Shown one piece after another: positions 1 to 10,723 of a stretch of 64,000 bases of DNA. Location: assembly GCA_046292765.1 (NCBI GenBank), contig JBKBQA010000008.1:1-64000 (forward strand), in the 5' to 3' direction. The notes below the pieces were generated by a model. It had not been told where the DNA came from, ran no database searches, and saw only the letters and a program-made list of their open reading frames with translations. The stretch is from PGZG01 sp046292765 (GTDB lineage: Bacteria > Pseudomonadota > Gammaproteobacteria > Pseudomonadales > Alcanivoracaceae). The translations under genes and the position numbers were made by a program. The first letter of the stretch is position 1. The number at the start of each line of letters is the position of its first letter.

Positions 1-58
1 GTGCTGATATCTTTTTGAAGATATCGCCCCATCAGAGCCCACACGTTTGTCTGCCTGA

Positions 59-70
59 TTGTTAAAGAGC
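59..70 (-). promoter_or_regulatory. boxA antitermination element of an rRNA operon leader
   Basis: Read on the minus strand this is GCTCTTTAACAA, the boxA core that loads Nus/SuhB factors on rrn transcripts. The next bases, down to position 1, resemble enterobacterial and pseudomonad rrn leaders that precede 16S rRNA. The 16S gene itself should therefore lie just left of the window on the minus strand. No rRNA sequence is visible here, so that part is inference. Confidence 0.85.
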
Positions 71-120
71 TGCGGGGATTGCCCGCCGCGGCGGCTGGTG
101 TGCCGTCGCTGTGGGTGCGC

Positions 121-148
121 ATTCTAGGCAGCGGCGCACTGGAGTCAA
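121..148 (-). promoter_or_regulatory. rrn P1-like sigma-70 promoter
   Basis: On the minus strand the -35 is TTGACT (143-148) and the -10 is TAGAAT (121-126), with a 16-bp spacer. A GC-rich discriminator (GCGCAC) follows the -10, and an A/T-rich UP-like stretch lies upstream (about 149-178). It sits about 50 bp upstream of boxA, the expected arrangement for a growth-rate-controlled rRNA promoter. The discriminator predicts ppGpp/DksA sensitivity; this is inferred from known rrn promoters. Confidence 0.85.
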
Positions 149-226
149 CAACTTTTTCATCAACTCTTTATCATTCGGTCACGAAACAGCCAATCAGACC
201 GGGAACGGCGATTTTTCCGACAGAAG

Positions 227-249
227 CCGGCTGAAAAGCACCCAGCCGG
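227..249 (-). terminator. weak hairpin after pssA
   Basis: A 7-bp inverted repeat (CCGGCTG / CAGCCGG, 9-base loop) lies 15 bp after the pssA stop codon. There is no convincing U-tract after it, so it may be only a weak or Rho-assisted terminator separating pssA from the rrn promoter. Confidence 0.3.
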
Positions 250-263
250 GACCGACGTCGCTC

Positions 264-1061
264 TCAGGCCGCAGCCTTTCTCTCCCGCGACCATCGCAGC
301 AGATCAAGCACCAGACCACTGCCCACATAGATCAGTACGGCAGACATCAGCACCAGCGGCGGGTCCAGCACCACAATGGCAAAGGCTACAATTGCCCCGA
401 GCAGCACCCGGACCGGAACCCGTCCGATGTGATACTCCTTGAAACTCTGATAACGGACCGACGACACCATCAGCAGGCCTGCACCCGCTGTCAGCGCGGC
501 CACCAGCAAGCCGACGTCATGACCGTCCACCCCCCGGCTTGCCCCCAGCCAGACCATGGTTGCGACCAGGCCAGCCCCACTGGGGCTGGGAAGGCCGGTG
601 AAGTAGCGCTTGTCCGAAGCATCCGACTGGACATTGAAACGCGCCAGCCGCAGCGCCGCACAGGCCACGTAGATAAAGGCAGCCGCCCAACCCAGCTTGC
701 CAAGATCGGTCAGCGCCCAGGAATACGCCACCAGACCGGGAGCGACACCAAACGCAACACAGTCCGACAGGGAGTCATATTCGGCGCCGAACTTGGACTG
801 GGTGTTGGTCATGCGGGCGACACTGCCGTCCATGCCATCAAGGACGCCGGCCACCAGAATCGCAATGGCCGCCGTTTCGAACTGGCCGTTCATCGCCGCC
901 ACGATGGCGAAGAAGCCGGCAAACAGCGCCGCGGTAGTAATCAGATTGGGGAGCAGGTACACCCCCTTGTGACGCACCCCCTGACGGGCATGGTCGGTTT
1001 CGATTACCTCGAATACATGTTCTTCCGGCTTCTCTGCCGGCTTGTCCGTCTGCTCAGTCAT
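264..1061 (-). CDS. pssA: CDP-diacylglycerol--serine O-phosphatidyltransferase
   Basis: Inner-membrane enzyme that makes phosphatidylserine from CDP-diacylglycerol and L-serine, the first step to phosphatidylethanolamine. The 265-residue protein carries the CDP-alcohol phosphotransferase signature D75-x2-D78-G-x2-A-R with G92, D96 and D100 following; the aspartates bind metal and substrate. Hydrophobic segments around residues 36-58, 62-76, 105-145 and 165-255 fit a polytopic protein. This is the membrane type II enzyme (Bacillus/Pseudomonas-like), not the E. coli PLD-like one. It follows ilvC in the same direction, as in Pseudomonas, but a strong hairpin lies between them, so it depends on readthrough or its own promoter. 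Confidence 0.95.
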   Translation of the reverse strand: MTEQTDKPAEKPEEHVFEVIETDHARQGVRHKGVYLLPNLITTAALFAGFFAIVAAMNGQFETAAIAILVAGVLDGMDGSVARMTNTQSKFGAEYDSLSDCVAFGVAPGLVAYSWALTDLGKLGWAAAFIYVACAALRLARFNVQSDASDKRYFTGLPSPSGAGLVATMVWLGASRGVDGHDVGLLVAALTAGAGLLMVSSVRYQSFKEYHIGRVPVRVLLGAIVAFAIVVLDPPLVLMSAVLIYVGSGLVLDLLRWSRERKAAA

Positions 1062-1146
1062 TCACTGTCCCTCCGACCCCCAGTCTACCCCAGTGCCCGG
1101 CGGACTGTATCCGCCCCATGGCACCGATTATCCACTGCCAGCAAAC

Positions 1147-1174
1147 AAAAAACGCGGCCGAGGCCGCGTTTTTT
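1147..1174. terminator. bidirectional Rho-independent terminator after ilvC
   Basis: A perfect GC stem (ACGCGGCC / GGCCGCGT) is flanked by A6 on one side and T6 on the other, so it can end transcription from either side. It lies 20 bp after the ilvC stop and 86 bp before pssA. Confidence 0.9.
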
Positions 1175-1193
1175 GTGACATCCACTGCAGCAA

Positions 1194-2210
1194 TCAGTTC
1201 TTGCTCTTGTCGATGATCTTGTTGGCCTGGATCCACGGCATCATGCCGCGCAGCTTCTCGCCCACCTGCTCGATCGGGTGTGCCGCGTTATTGCGGCGAT
1301 AGGCAGTCATCGACGGGTAGTTATGGGCCCCCTCGGCGATGAACATCTTGGCGTACTCACCGTTCTGGATGCGCTTCAGGGCATTACGCATGGCGGCGCG
1401 GGACTGATCGTTGATCACCTCCGGGCCAGTAACGTACTCGCCATACTCCGCATTGTTGGAGATCGAGTAGTTCATGTTGGCAATGCCGCCCTCGTACATC
1501 AGGTCGACAATCAGCTTCAGCTCATGCAGACACTCGAAGTAGGCCATTTCCGGCGCGTAGCCGGCTTCGACCAGCGTCTCAAAGCCGGCTTTGACCAGCT
1601 CCACGGCGCCACCACACAGCACCGCCTGCTCACCGAACAGGTCGGTTTCGGTCTCGTCCTTGAAAGTGGTTTCGATGATGCCGGTACGGCCGCCACCAAC
1701 ACCCGAGGCGTAGGACAGGGCCAGCTTCTTGGCATTGCCGGATGCGTCTTGATAGATAGCAATCAGATCGGGAATACCGCCGCCTTTGACAAACTCGCTA
1801 CGAACGGTGTGGCCCGGCGCCTTGGGCGCGATCATGATGACGTCGAGGTCGGCGCGCGGTACCACCTGGTTGTAATGGATGGCAAAACCATGGGCAAACG
1901 CCAGGGTGGCACCTTTCTTCAGGTTCGGTTCGATCTCGTTGCGATACAGCTGGGACTGGAACTCGTCCGGAGTCAGAATCATGACCACGTCGGCCCACTG
2001 CACTGCCTCCGGCACTGGCTTGACGGTCAAGCCGGACTTCTCTGCCTTGGCAGCCGAAGCTGAACCCGGGCGCAGACCGACGACAACGTCAACACCAGAG
2101 TCTTTCAGGTTGTTGGCATGGGCATGGCCCTGCGAACCGTAGCCGATAACGGCCACTTTCTTGCTCTTGATGATCGAAAGATCACAATCTTTGTCGTAGT
2201 AAACTTGCAT
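1194..2210 (-). CDS. ilvC: Ketol-acid reductoisomerase (NADP+)
   Basis: Second step of valine and isoleucine synthesis: isomerises and reduces acetolactate or acetohydroxybutyrate with Mg2+ and NADPH. The 338 residues are the usual class I length. The N-terminal Rossmann motif GYGSQGHAHANNL and the C-terminal knotted domain (FGEQAVLCGG, ANMNYSISNNAEYGEY) are clear. The reading frame runs 10 codons further upstream, but the ATG at 2210 starts the conserved MQVYYDKD and follows AGGGGA at good spacing, so it was chosen. A TATTAT -10-like box at 2256-2261 with only a poor -35, and an inverted repeat in the leader (2229-2254), may allow separate expression from ilvIH. Confidence 0.97.
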   Translation of the reverse strand: MQVYYDKDCDLSIIKSKKVAVIGYGSQGHAHANNLKDSGVDVVVGLRPGSASAAKAEKSGLTVKPVPEAVQWADVVMILTPDEFQSQLYRNEIEPNLKKGATLAFAHGFAIHYNQVVPRADLDVIMIAPKAPGHTVRSEFVKGGGIPDLIAIYQDASGNAKKLALSYASGVGGGRTGIIETTFKDETETDLFGEQAVLCGGAVELVKAGFETLVEAGYAPEMAYFECLHELKLIVDLMYEGGIANMNYSISNNAEYGEYVTGPEVINDQSRAAMRNALKRIQNGEYAKMFIAEGAHNYPSMTAYRRNNAAHPIEQVGEKLRGMMPWIQANKIIDKSKN

Positions 2211-2299
2211 GATTTTCCCCTGTTGACTCGCCGCCGGCATTCGTTAAGGCGGCGAATAATACGATTCTGCCGGCGATTACTCCACCACCGGCCCGCAAA

Positions 2300-2791
2300 T
2301 CAGATACTCAGTACCTTTTCACCCCGGGCAATGCCGGACACTCCGGTACGCACCACCTCCAGCACCTGGGCATCGCCGATGGTGCCGATAAAGGCATCCA
2401 GCTTGTCCGAGGTGCCGGCCAGCTGGACCGTGTACACCGAACTGGTGACGTCGACGATCTGGCCCCGGAAGATATCCACGGTACGCTTGACCTCGGCACG
2501 CTGGGCGCCGGTGGCCTTGACCTTGCACAGCATCAACTCGCGCTCGATATGGGCACCTTCCGTCAGATCGACCAGCTTGACCACCTCGATCAACTTGTTC
2601 AGGTTCTTGGTGATGCGCTCGATCTGGCGATCATCACCGTGGGTGGTCAAGGTCAGCCGCGACAGGGTGGTGTCCTCGGTCGGCGCCACGGTCAGGGTCT
2701 CGATGTTGTAACCACGCTGGGAGAACAGGCCGACCACTCGGGACAGCGCGCCCGGCTCGTTTTCCATCAGGATCGAAATAATCCGTCTCAT
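2300..2791 (-). CDS. ilvH: Acetolactate synthase small (regulatory) subunit
   Basis: Regulatory subunit of acetohydroxyacid synthase: raises activity of the large subunit and gives feedback inhibition by valine. The 163 residues are standard. An N-terminal ACT domain (about residues 3-78, motif NEPGALSRVVGLFSQRGYNI) is followed by the C-terminal ALS-like domain. The ATG at 2791 lies two bases after the ilvI stop codon, which implies translational coupling. The frame continues upstream inside ilvI, but the conserved start MRRIISIL fixes the beginning. Confidence 0.96.
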   Translation of the reverse strand: MRRIISILMENEPGALSRVVGLFSQRGYNIETLTVAPTEDTTLSRLTLTTHGDDRQIERITKNLNKLIEVVKLVDLTEGAHIERELMLCKVKATGAQRAEVKRTVDIFRGQIVDVTSSVYTVQLAGTSDKLDAFIGTIGDAQVLEVVRTGVSGIARGEKVLSI

Positions 2792-2793
2792 GA

Positions 2794-4515
2794 TCAGGTC
2801 CGCTCCGTTTTGCTGAGCCACATATCGCGCATGGCGCCATCGGCAATGTGCATCGGATAAACGTGCTCGCTCGGGTCCACATAGATGTCCATGAACACCA
2901 GACGATCCTTGAGCGAAAACGCCTTCTCCATCGCCGCGTCCAGATCCTCGATGCGATCGACCCGGATGCCAACATGGCCGTAGGCCTCGGCGAGACGGAC
3001 AAAGTCTGGCAGGGAGTCCATGTAGGACTGGCTGTGACGACCGCCATACTGCATGTCCTGCCACTGGCGGACCATGCCAAGCGCCTGATTGTTGATGTTG
3101 ATGATCTTGATCGGCAGACCGTACTGCAGACAGGTCGACAGCTCCTGAATGTTCATCTGGATCGAGCCTTCACCGGTAACACAGGCGACCACCTCATTCG
3201 GAAAGGCGAACTGCACGCCCATCGCCGAGGGCAGACCGAAGCCCATGGTCCCCAGACCACCGGAGTTGATCCAGCGACGCGGTTTGTCGAACTTATAGAA
3301 CTGGGCAGCAAACATCTGGTGCTGGCCAACATCCGAGGTCACATAGGCATCACCTTTGGTGGCGCGATACAGTGCTTCAACAACCTGCTGAGGCTTCATC
3401 GGGCCGCCGTCGTTCACCTCGTAACGCAGGCCGTGATACTCACGCCAGCCCTGAATTTCCTGCCACCAGCGCGCCAGGGCCTTGTCGTCGGGACGCTCGG
3501 CGGACTCCTCCACCATCAACACCATTTCCTCCAGCACCTGCTTCACCGGGCCGACAATCGGCACATCGGCGCGGACATTCTTGGAGATGGTGGCGGGATC
3601 CACATCAACATGAATGATGGTGGCACCGGGGCAGAATTTCTGGGTGTGGTTGGTCACCCGGTCATCGAAACGGGCGCCCACCGCAACGATCAGGTCGCTG
3701 CTGTGCATTGCCATGTTGGCTTCATAGGTGCCATGCATGCCAAGCATGCCAAGGAACTGGGCGTCAGAGCCCGGATAGGCACCCAAACCCATCAGGGTGT
3801 TGGTGACGGGGAAATTCAGCAGCTTCGCCAGCCGGGTCAGATGCTCGCTGCCCTCGCCAAGAATGACGCCACCGCCGGCGTAGATCACCGGCCGGCGGGC
3901 TTTCATCATCTCGTCGACGGCCTTGCGGATCTGTCCCGAGTGCCCGCGCGCCACCGGAGAATAGGAGCGCAGCTTGACCTTCTTCGGATACTCGTACGGC
4001 AGCTTGACCATCGGGCTGGTCTTGTCCTTCGGAATATCGATCAGCACCGGACCGGGGCGCCCGGTGGTGGCAATATAGAAGGCCTTCTTGAACATCTCCG
4101 GGATGTCCTCGACATTGCGCACCGAGAAGCTGTGCTTCACGATCGGCCGGCAAATGCCGACCATGTCGGTTTCCTGGAACGCGTCGTCACCGATCCAGTC
4201 GGAGCGCACCTGCCCGGACACCACCACCATCGGAATCGAATCCATATAGGCAGTGGCAATGCCGGTCACCGCATTGGTGGCGCCAGGACCGGAGGTCACC
4301 AGCACAACGCCAGGTTTGCCGGTGGCGCGAGCATAGCCGTCCGCCGCATGGGTCGCGGCCTGCTCGTGACGAACGAGAATGTGTTGCACCTTGTCCTGCT
4401 GGAACAGGGCGTCATAGATATGAAGGACGGCACCGCCGGGGTAGCCGAAAATGATCTCGACTCCTTCATCTTGCAAAGCGCGGACAACCATCTCCGCACC
4501 AGATAATTTTTCCAC
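2794..4515 (-). CDS. ilvI: Acetolactate synthase large (catalytic) subunit
   Basis: Thiamine-diphosphate and FAD enzyme that condenses two pyruvates, or pyruvate and 2-oxobutyrate, as the committed step of Val/Leu/Ile synthesis. The 573 residues contain the catalytic Glu (E51 in RHEQAATH), the central FAD domain, and the ThDP/Mg motif GEGSIQMN...NN near residues 445-475. The start is GTG at 4515, 7 nt after GAGGG. It leads an ilvI-ilvH unit, with ilvC next, the order found in Pseudomonas. A good sigma-70 promoter lies about 270 bp upstream (4785-4812), so the messenger has a long leader. Confidence 0.96.
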   Translation of the reverse strand: MEKLSGAEMVVRALQDEGVEIIFGYPGGAVLHIYDALFQQDKVQHILVRHEQAATHAADGYARATGKPGVVLVTSGPGATNAVTGIATAYMDSIPMVVVSGQVRSDWIGDDAFQETDMVGICRPIVKHSFSVRNVEDIPEMFKKAFYIATTGRPGPVLIDIPKDKTSPMVKLPYEYPKKVKLRSYSPVARGHSGQIRKAVDEMMKARRPVIYAGGGVILGEGSEHLTRLAKLLNFPVTNTLMGLGAYPGSDAQFLGMLGMHGTYEANMAMHSSDLIVAVGARFDDRVTNHTQKFCPGATIIHVDVDPATISKNVRADVPIVGPVKQVLEEMVLMVEESAERPDDKALARWWQEIQGWREYHGLRYEVNDGGPMKPQQVVEALYRATKGDAYVTSDVGQHQMFAAQFYKFDKPRRWINSGGLGTMGFGLPSAMGVQFAFPNEVVACVTGEGSIQMNIQELSTCLQYGLPIKIININNQALGMVRQWQDMQYGGRHSQSYMDSLPDFVRLAEAYGHVGIRVDRIEDLDAAMEKAFSLKDRLVFMDIYVDPSEHVYPMHIADGAMRDMWLSKTERT

Positions 4516-4894
4516 AGTGAAGCCCTCTGCTGGTCAAACCACATCGGCTGGCACGGCGACGCCGTCCAGCTCTGGCATTTTCCATCGTCGGTTTTCTCGT
4601 CTGCGAAGGGAAAGCGCTATTGGGCTTTCCGTCGTGCCGGGCGAAGGGTTGGCCGCCGCGGAGCAGACTGTGGGGACAGTGTGGCAGTGTCACTGCTGGG
4701 ACGCCGCGGTAACGACGCCCGGATTCCCGGCCGGTCCGTCGCGGGGGTGGTGCGACGGTCGGTCTCGAACTCCGGAGATCGGCAATTCTGGCAGATTCGT
4801 CCGTATTGTCAAACGGTTGGCGGGCCCCGGGGTTGCCGGCAAAGGCCCGGAGAGGGCATGCTATCAATATCCGATGACAAGGTACGGAGAAATC
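4516..4894. other. Divergent intergenic region ilvI / DUF4124 gene
   Basis: This 379-bp gap holds no convincing gene. It contains the minus-strand ilvI promoter (4785-4812) and two adjacent short inverted repeats: ACTGT-GGGG-ACAGT (4668-4681) and GCAGTG-T-CACTGC (4684-4696). These fall inside the predicted ilvI leader and could be protein sites or RNA hairpins. No branched-chain-rich leader peptide was found. No strong plus-strand promoter is evident for the DUF4124 gene. Confidence 0.6.
4785..4812 (-). promoter_or_regulatory. sigma-70 promoter for ilvI-ilvH
   Basis: On the minus strand a perfect -35 TTGACA (4807-4812) is separated by 16 bp from CAGAAT (4785-4790). Transcription would begin near 4778, leaving a leader of roughly 260 nt before the ilvI GTG. 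Confidence 0.6.
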
Positions 4895-5359
4895 ATGTCA
4901 ACCCCGGCCCGATTGCTGATCGCTGCCCTGACCGCCGCCCTCCTTTCCAGTCCCGCGCTGGCCAGCAAGTTCTACCGCTGGGTGGATGAAAATGGCGTCA
5001 CGCACTACACCCAGACTCCTCCCCCGGAGGGGAAGCAGGGCCGCGAGGTACGCACCCAGGGAGGCGCCTCGTCGGACCAGCCTCAGGAGCTGGAGCGGCT
5101 TGAACAACAGCGCCAGCGGGCCGAACAGGACCGCCGCCTTGAGGCCGGCCGCGCAGCGGAGCAGGCCCGCGAAAAGAGCGAGCCGGACGCCGTGGCCAAA
5201 GAGCGCTGCGAGGCGCACCGCAAGAATCTGGACGAGCTGCGGAACCGGCCGGTGGTGCGCACTACCGATCCCGCCTCCGGCGAGGTGATTACACTGGACG
5301 AGGAGCAGCGCCAGCGCATGATTCAGCAGACTCTGGATGCCCTGAAGCTCTGCAAGTAG
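4895..5359 (+). CDS. DUF4124 domain-containing periplasmic protein
   Basis: Function unknown. The 154-residue protein has a signal peptide (about residues 1-23, cleavage after ALA) and then a DUF4124 module (FYRWVDENGVTHYTQTPPP). A long charged, Gln/Arg/Glu-rich predicted coiled coil (about 60-115) follows, and the protein ends in a Cys-containing tail (C109 region and ..LKLCK). ATG at 4895 follows GGAGA at 4-nt spacing. The frame is open further upstream, but without a start site of comparable quality. A homologue sits beside ilvI in Pseudomonas. Two further DUF4124 genes occur at 28198 and 28623. Confidence 0.85.
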   Translation: MSTPARLLIAALTAALLSSPALASKFYRWVDENGVTHYTQTPPPEGKQGREVRTQGGASSDQPQELERLEQQRQRAEQDRRLEAGRAAEQAREKSEPDAVAKERCEAHRKNLDELRNRPVVRTTDPASGEVITLDEEQRQRMIQQTLDALKLCK

Positions 5360-5376
5360 CCAAGATCGTTGCCCGT

Positions 5377-5410
5377 AAAAAAGGGGCTGTCGCAAGACAG
5401 CCCCTTTTTT
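5377..5410. terminator. bidirectional terminator between the DUF4124 gene and clpB
   Basis: A perfect 15-bp inverted repeat (A6 GGGGCTGTC / GACAGCCCC T6) with a GCAA loop lies between the two convergent genes and serves both. Confidence 0.95.
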
Positions 5411-5420
5411 CATGCCCGAG

Positions 5421-7997
<2,577 letters not shown>

Positions 7998-8032
7998 GAT
8001 TGCCTCTCCCGGCAAAACTCTCAATGACCACT

Positions 8033-8060
8033 AGATGCGGCCGATTTTCCTGCTTTCAAG
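8033..8060 (-). promoter_or_regulatory. sigma-32 heat-shock promoter of clpB
   Basis: Minus strand: -35 CTTGAAA (8054-8060), 13-bp spacer, -10 CCGCATCT (8033-8040). This matches the RpoH consensus CTTGAAA-N13-15-CCCCATNT at all but one defined position and lies 36 bp before the clpB ATG. The -35 sits in the loop and right arm of a small inverted repeat (CTGCTTTC / GAAAGCAG). Confidence 0.9.
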
Positions 8061-8079
8061 GAAAGCAGAGAGAGAGCGC

Positions 8080-8823
8080 TCAGTCCTTGAGCCAGATCAG
8101 GGAAGCGAAGCGGCCGGTCTGGCCCTCGCGACGGAATGAATAGTAGTCGCCTGGCAGGCAGGCGGTGCAAAGATCGCCCCCCGTCACCCCGGTAACCCCG
8201 GCCGCCGCCCAGCGCTGGCGTGCAAGGGCGACGAGGTCCATACGCCAATGACTGGCGCCATCCTCGCGAAACGCGGTGGACGCAGCAGGATCATGCGCCA
8301 GAAAGCGCTGCCGGACCTCATCACCCACCTGATAGCAACGCTGACAGATGGCCGGACCGATCCAGACCGAAAGCGCCTGCTGCTGTGGCGCCAGCTGCTG
8401 CACACCCGCCTCGAGAATACCGTCCAGCAGTCCTCGCCAGCCGGCGTGGAATGCACCGACAGCGCTGCCGTCCTGACGCGCTATCAGCACTGGCAGACAA
8501 TCCGCCGTCAGCACCACACAGGCCTGCTCCGGCTGATCGGTCCAGACACCATCGGCGCGCCGGTCGGCATCACCGAACCGGACGATGCGGATGCCATGCA
8601 CCTGAGTCAGCCAGTGCGGAGGATGCCCCAGTGTCAGGGAGCGCTGAACATGAGCCCGCGCCCGCGCCACCCGCTCCGGGTCGTCTTCGCAATTGCTGCC
8701 CAGATTGAAACCGGCCCAGGGCGGCGGCGAGAAATCACCTCGACGCCGGGTAACACAGACCCGCACCCGCGGGTGCGGCTGCCAGTCCGGTGTCAGCCAT
8801 TGCTCGGCGGCGGGCAGAGTCAT
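8080..8823 (-). CDS. pgeF: Peptidoglycan editing factor / purine nucleoside phosphorylase, laccase-domain family
   Basis: Member of the YfiH/PgeF (DUF152) family. Homologues are credited with keeping L-Ser out of the muropeptide stem and with copper-dependent adenosine phosphorylase/deaminase activity. The 247 residues carry the family motifs QVHG, TADCLPV and HAGWRG, and the Cys/His set that binds metal. The start overlaps the rluD stop by 4 bp, the conserved rluD-pgeF coupling. It lies directly upstream of clpB, as in Pseudomonas. Confidence 0.92.
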   Translation of the reverse strand: MTLPAAEQWLTPDWQPHPRVRVCVTRRRGDFSPPPWAGFNLGSNCEDDPERVARARAHVQRSLTLGHPPHWLTQVHGIRIVRFGDADRRADGVWTDQPEQACVVLTADCLPVLIARQDGSAVGAFHAGWRGLLDGILEAGVQQLAPQQQALSVWIGPAICQRCYQVGDEVRQRFLAHDPAASTAFREDGASHWRMDLVALARQRWAAAGVTGVTGGDLCTACLPGDYYSFRREGQTGRFASLIWLKD

Positions 8824-9785
8824 GCCTCGTCCCGGTCCTTGCGCAAGGTGGCCAGCAAGGCCTCGAAATCCGCCGGCAGCGGCGATTCGAACATCATTTC
8901 CTGATCCGTTTCAGGATGAATCAGACCAAGACGCCGGGCGTGCAAGGCCTGCCGGGAAAAGCTGTGCAGCATCGCGCGCAGTTCAGCGCTGGCGCCGGCA
9001 GGAAAGCGTAGCCGGCCATAGGTCGGGTCGCCCACCAGCGGGTAACGGATGTGGGTCATGTGTACCCGGATCTGATGAGTACGGCCGGTTTCCAGCTGCA
9101 CCCGAATCAGGGTGTGCCCACGAAACCGCTCCGTGACCCGATAATGGGTGACCGCAGGTTTTCCGGAGGGGATCACCGCCATGCGCTTGCGATCCGTCGG
9201 ATGACGACCAACCGGCGCATCCACCTTGCCGCCACCGGTCATCACGCCCTGCACCACCGCCTCGTACTCGCGGTACAGGCTCTTGTCCTGCAGCTGGGCC
9301 ACCAGCGAAGCATGGGCTTCCAGCGTCTTGGCCACCACCATCAGACCAGTGGTATCGCGATCAAGCCGGTGCACAATGCCCGCCCGGGGCAGGTTGGCCT
9401 GGGTGGCATTATGATGCAGCAGGCCGTTCAACAGGGTGCCGGCGGCATGGCCGGCGGCCGGATGGACAACCAGCCCCGCCGGCTTGTCGATCACCAGCAG
9501 GTGGTCGTCCTCAAACACCACCTTGATGCTGATCGGCTCGGCTTCATCTTCCACCTCCACTTCCAGCACCGCGTCCAGCACCAGCTGCTCACTGCCAACC
9601 AGCTTCTGCTTCGGCTTCACCGCCTCGCCGTTGACCGTCAGGGAGCCGGACTTGATCCACTCCTGCAGCCGAGCCCGGGAAAAGCCACCGAATAGCTCGG
9701 TGGCCACCTGGTCCAGCCGCTGCCCGGCATGTTCGGGGCCTGCCTGTACCTGTATCTGAATTTTCCCGTCTTCGGGCTGTCCCAT
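8820..9785 (-). CDS. rluD: 23S rRNA pseudouridine(1911/1915/1917) synthase
   Basis: Makes three pseudouridines in helix 69 of 23S rRNA, needed for ribosome assembly and termination fidelity. The 321-residue protein has an N-terminal S4 RNA-binding domain (about residues 18-75) and an RluA-type catalytic domain with HRLDRDTTGL, whose catalytic Asp is D142. It is divergent from bamD, the widely conserved rluD/bamD arrangement, with about 70 bp between the two starts. Confidence 0.96.
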   Translation of the reverse strand: MGQPEDGKIQIQVQAGPEHAGQRLDQVATELFGGFSRARLQEWIKSGSLTVNGEAVKPKQKLVGSEQLVLDAVLEVEVEDEAEPISIKVVFEDDHLLVIDKPAGLVVHPAAGHAAGTLLNGLLHHNATQANLPRAGIVHRLDRDTTGLMVVAKTLEAHASLVAQLQDKSLYREYEAVVQGVMTGGGKVDAPVGRHPTDRKRMAVIPSGKPAVTHYRVTERFRGHTLIRVQLETGRTHQIRVHMTHIRYPLVGDPTYGRLRFPAGASAELRAMLHSFSRQALHARRLGLIHPETDQEMMFESPLPADFEALLATLRKDRDEA

Positions 9786-9854
9786 GGCGACCTGCTGCTG
9801 TAGCTGTGATTAAATAACGCCCCTATTGTAGCCCGATGATGGCGAAGAGTTCCG

Positions 9855-10670
9855 ATGCAAAAGCTGTTTTTGATAGTGATGGCGCTGATTCTGGCCGGAT
9901 GCTCTGGCAACCCGGCAGACCGACGCGAGCAAACTGAAGCCGAACACTACCGCGATGCCCGCAAACTGCTGGAGCGGCGGACCTTCCTCAATGCCATTGA
10001 GCAGTACGAGGAGCTGGAAGCCCGATTCCCCTACGGTGACTATGCTGAGCAGGCCCAGATCGATCTGATTTATGCCCGCTATCGCTCGCTGGATTACCCC
10101 GGCGCCAGCGCCCAGGCCGAGCGCTTTATCCGCACTTATCCGAACCACGAGCATCTGGATTACGTGCTCTACCTGCGCGGCCTCGCCCACTACAACATGG
10201 AACAGGCCCTGTTCGAGAGCGTATTCGGCAGCGAGAAATCCACCCGTGACCTCAGCCATATGCGAGATGCCTTTCGGGATTTCGACGAGCTGGTCCGCCG
10301 CTTCCCGGACAGTGACTATGCCGCCGATGCCCGCTCCCGGATGCTGTATATCCGCAGCCTGCTTGCCGAACAGGAGCTGATTGCAGCCCGCTACTACGCC
10401 CGCCGCAAAGCCTATATCGCTGCCGCCAACCGGGCCCAGTATGTGATTCGGCATTTCCAGGGCACCCCATCGGTACCGGAGGCGCTGGCCATTCTGACCC
10501 GCTCCTACGACTCGCTGGGGCAACCGGCGCTGGCGCAGAACAGTCAGCGCCTGCTCGCACATAACTGGCCGGACAGTGAATGGCTGGAGGACGGCAAGGT
10601 CGAGATCAGTTGGTGGCCATCCTCGGAACGCGACTGGCTGAGGCTACTGACGTTCGACCTACTCAAATGA
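9855..10670 (+). CDS. bamD: Outer membrane assembly lipoprotein BamD
   Basis: Essential lipoprotein of the BAM complex that inserts beta-barrel proteins into the outer membrane. The signal peptide ends in the lipobox LAGC, making C16 the lipidated residue. Five TPR-like repeats fill residues 28-245 (for example AIEQYEELEARFPYGDYAEQAQ). The length of 271 is slightly above the E. coli protein because of a C-terminal extension ending SERDWLRLLTFDLLK. The ATG is at 9855. Confidence 0.96.
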   Translation: MQKLFLIVMALILAGCSGNPADRREQTEAEHYRDARKLLERRTFLNAIEQYEELEARFPYGDYAEQAQIDLIYARYRSLDYPGASAQAERFIRTYPNHEHLDYVLYLRGLAHYNMEQALFESVFGSEKSTRDLSHMRDAFRDFDELVRRFPDSDYAADARSRMLYIRSLLAEQELIAARYYARRKAYIAAANRAQYVIRHFQGTPSVPEALAILTRSYDSLGQPALAQNSQRLLAHNWPDSEWLEDGKVEISWWPSSERDWLRLLTFDLLK

Positions 10671-10677
10671 GACTGAT

Positions 10678-10706
10678 AAAAAAGCCGGCGAAAAGCCGGC
10701 TTTTTT
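10678..10706. terminator. bidirectional terminator after bamD
   Basis: A6-GCCGGC-GAAAA-GCCGGC-T6 lies between convergent bamD and the hydrolase-PilZ gene and can serve both strands. Confidence 0.93.
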
Positions 10707-10723
10707 GATGCGCCCCGTCACCA

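Noticed and set aside
111..1178. Long plus-strand open frame opposite pssA
   Set aside because: It is rich in Arg/His/Gln and mirrors the high-GC antisense of a clear pssA gene; no recognisable domain or start site.
1278..2063. 261-codon plus-strand frame opposite ilvC
   Set aside because: Antisense shadow of ilvC without conserved features.
2848..4506. 552-codon open frame opposite ilvI
   Set aside because: Antisense shadow of a strongly conserved gene; composition (His/Arg/Gly-rich) typical of such frames.
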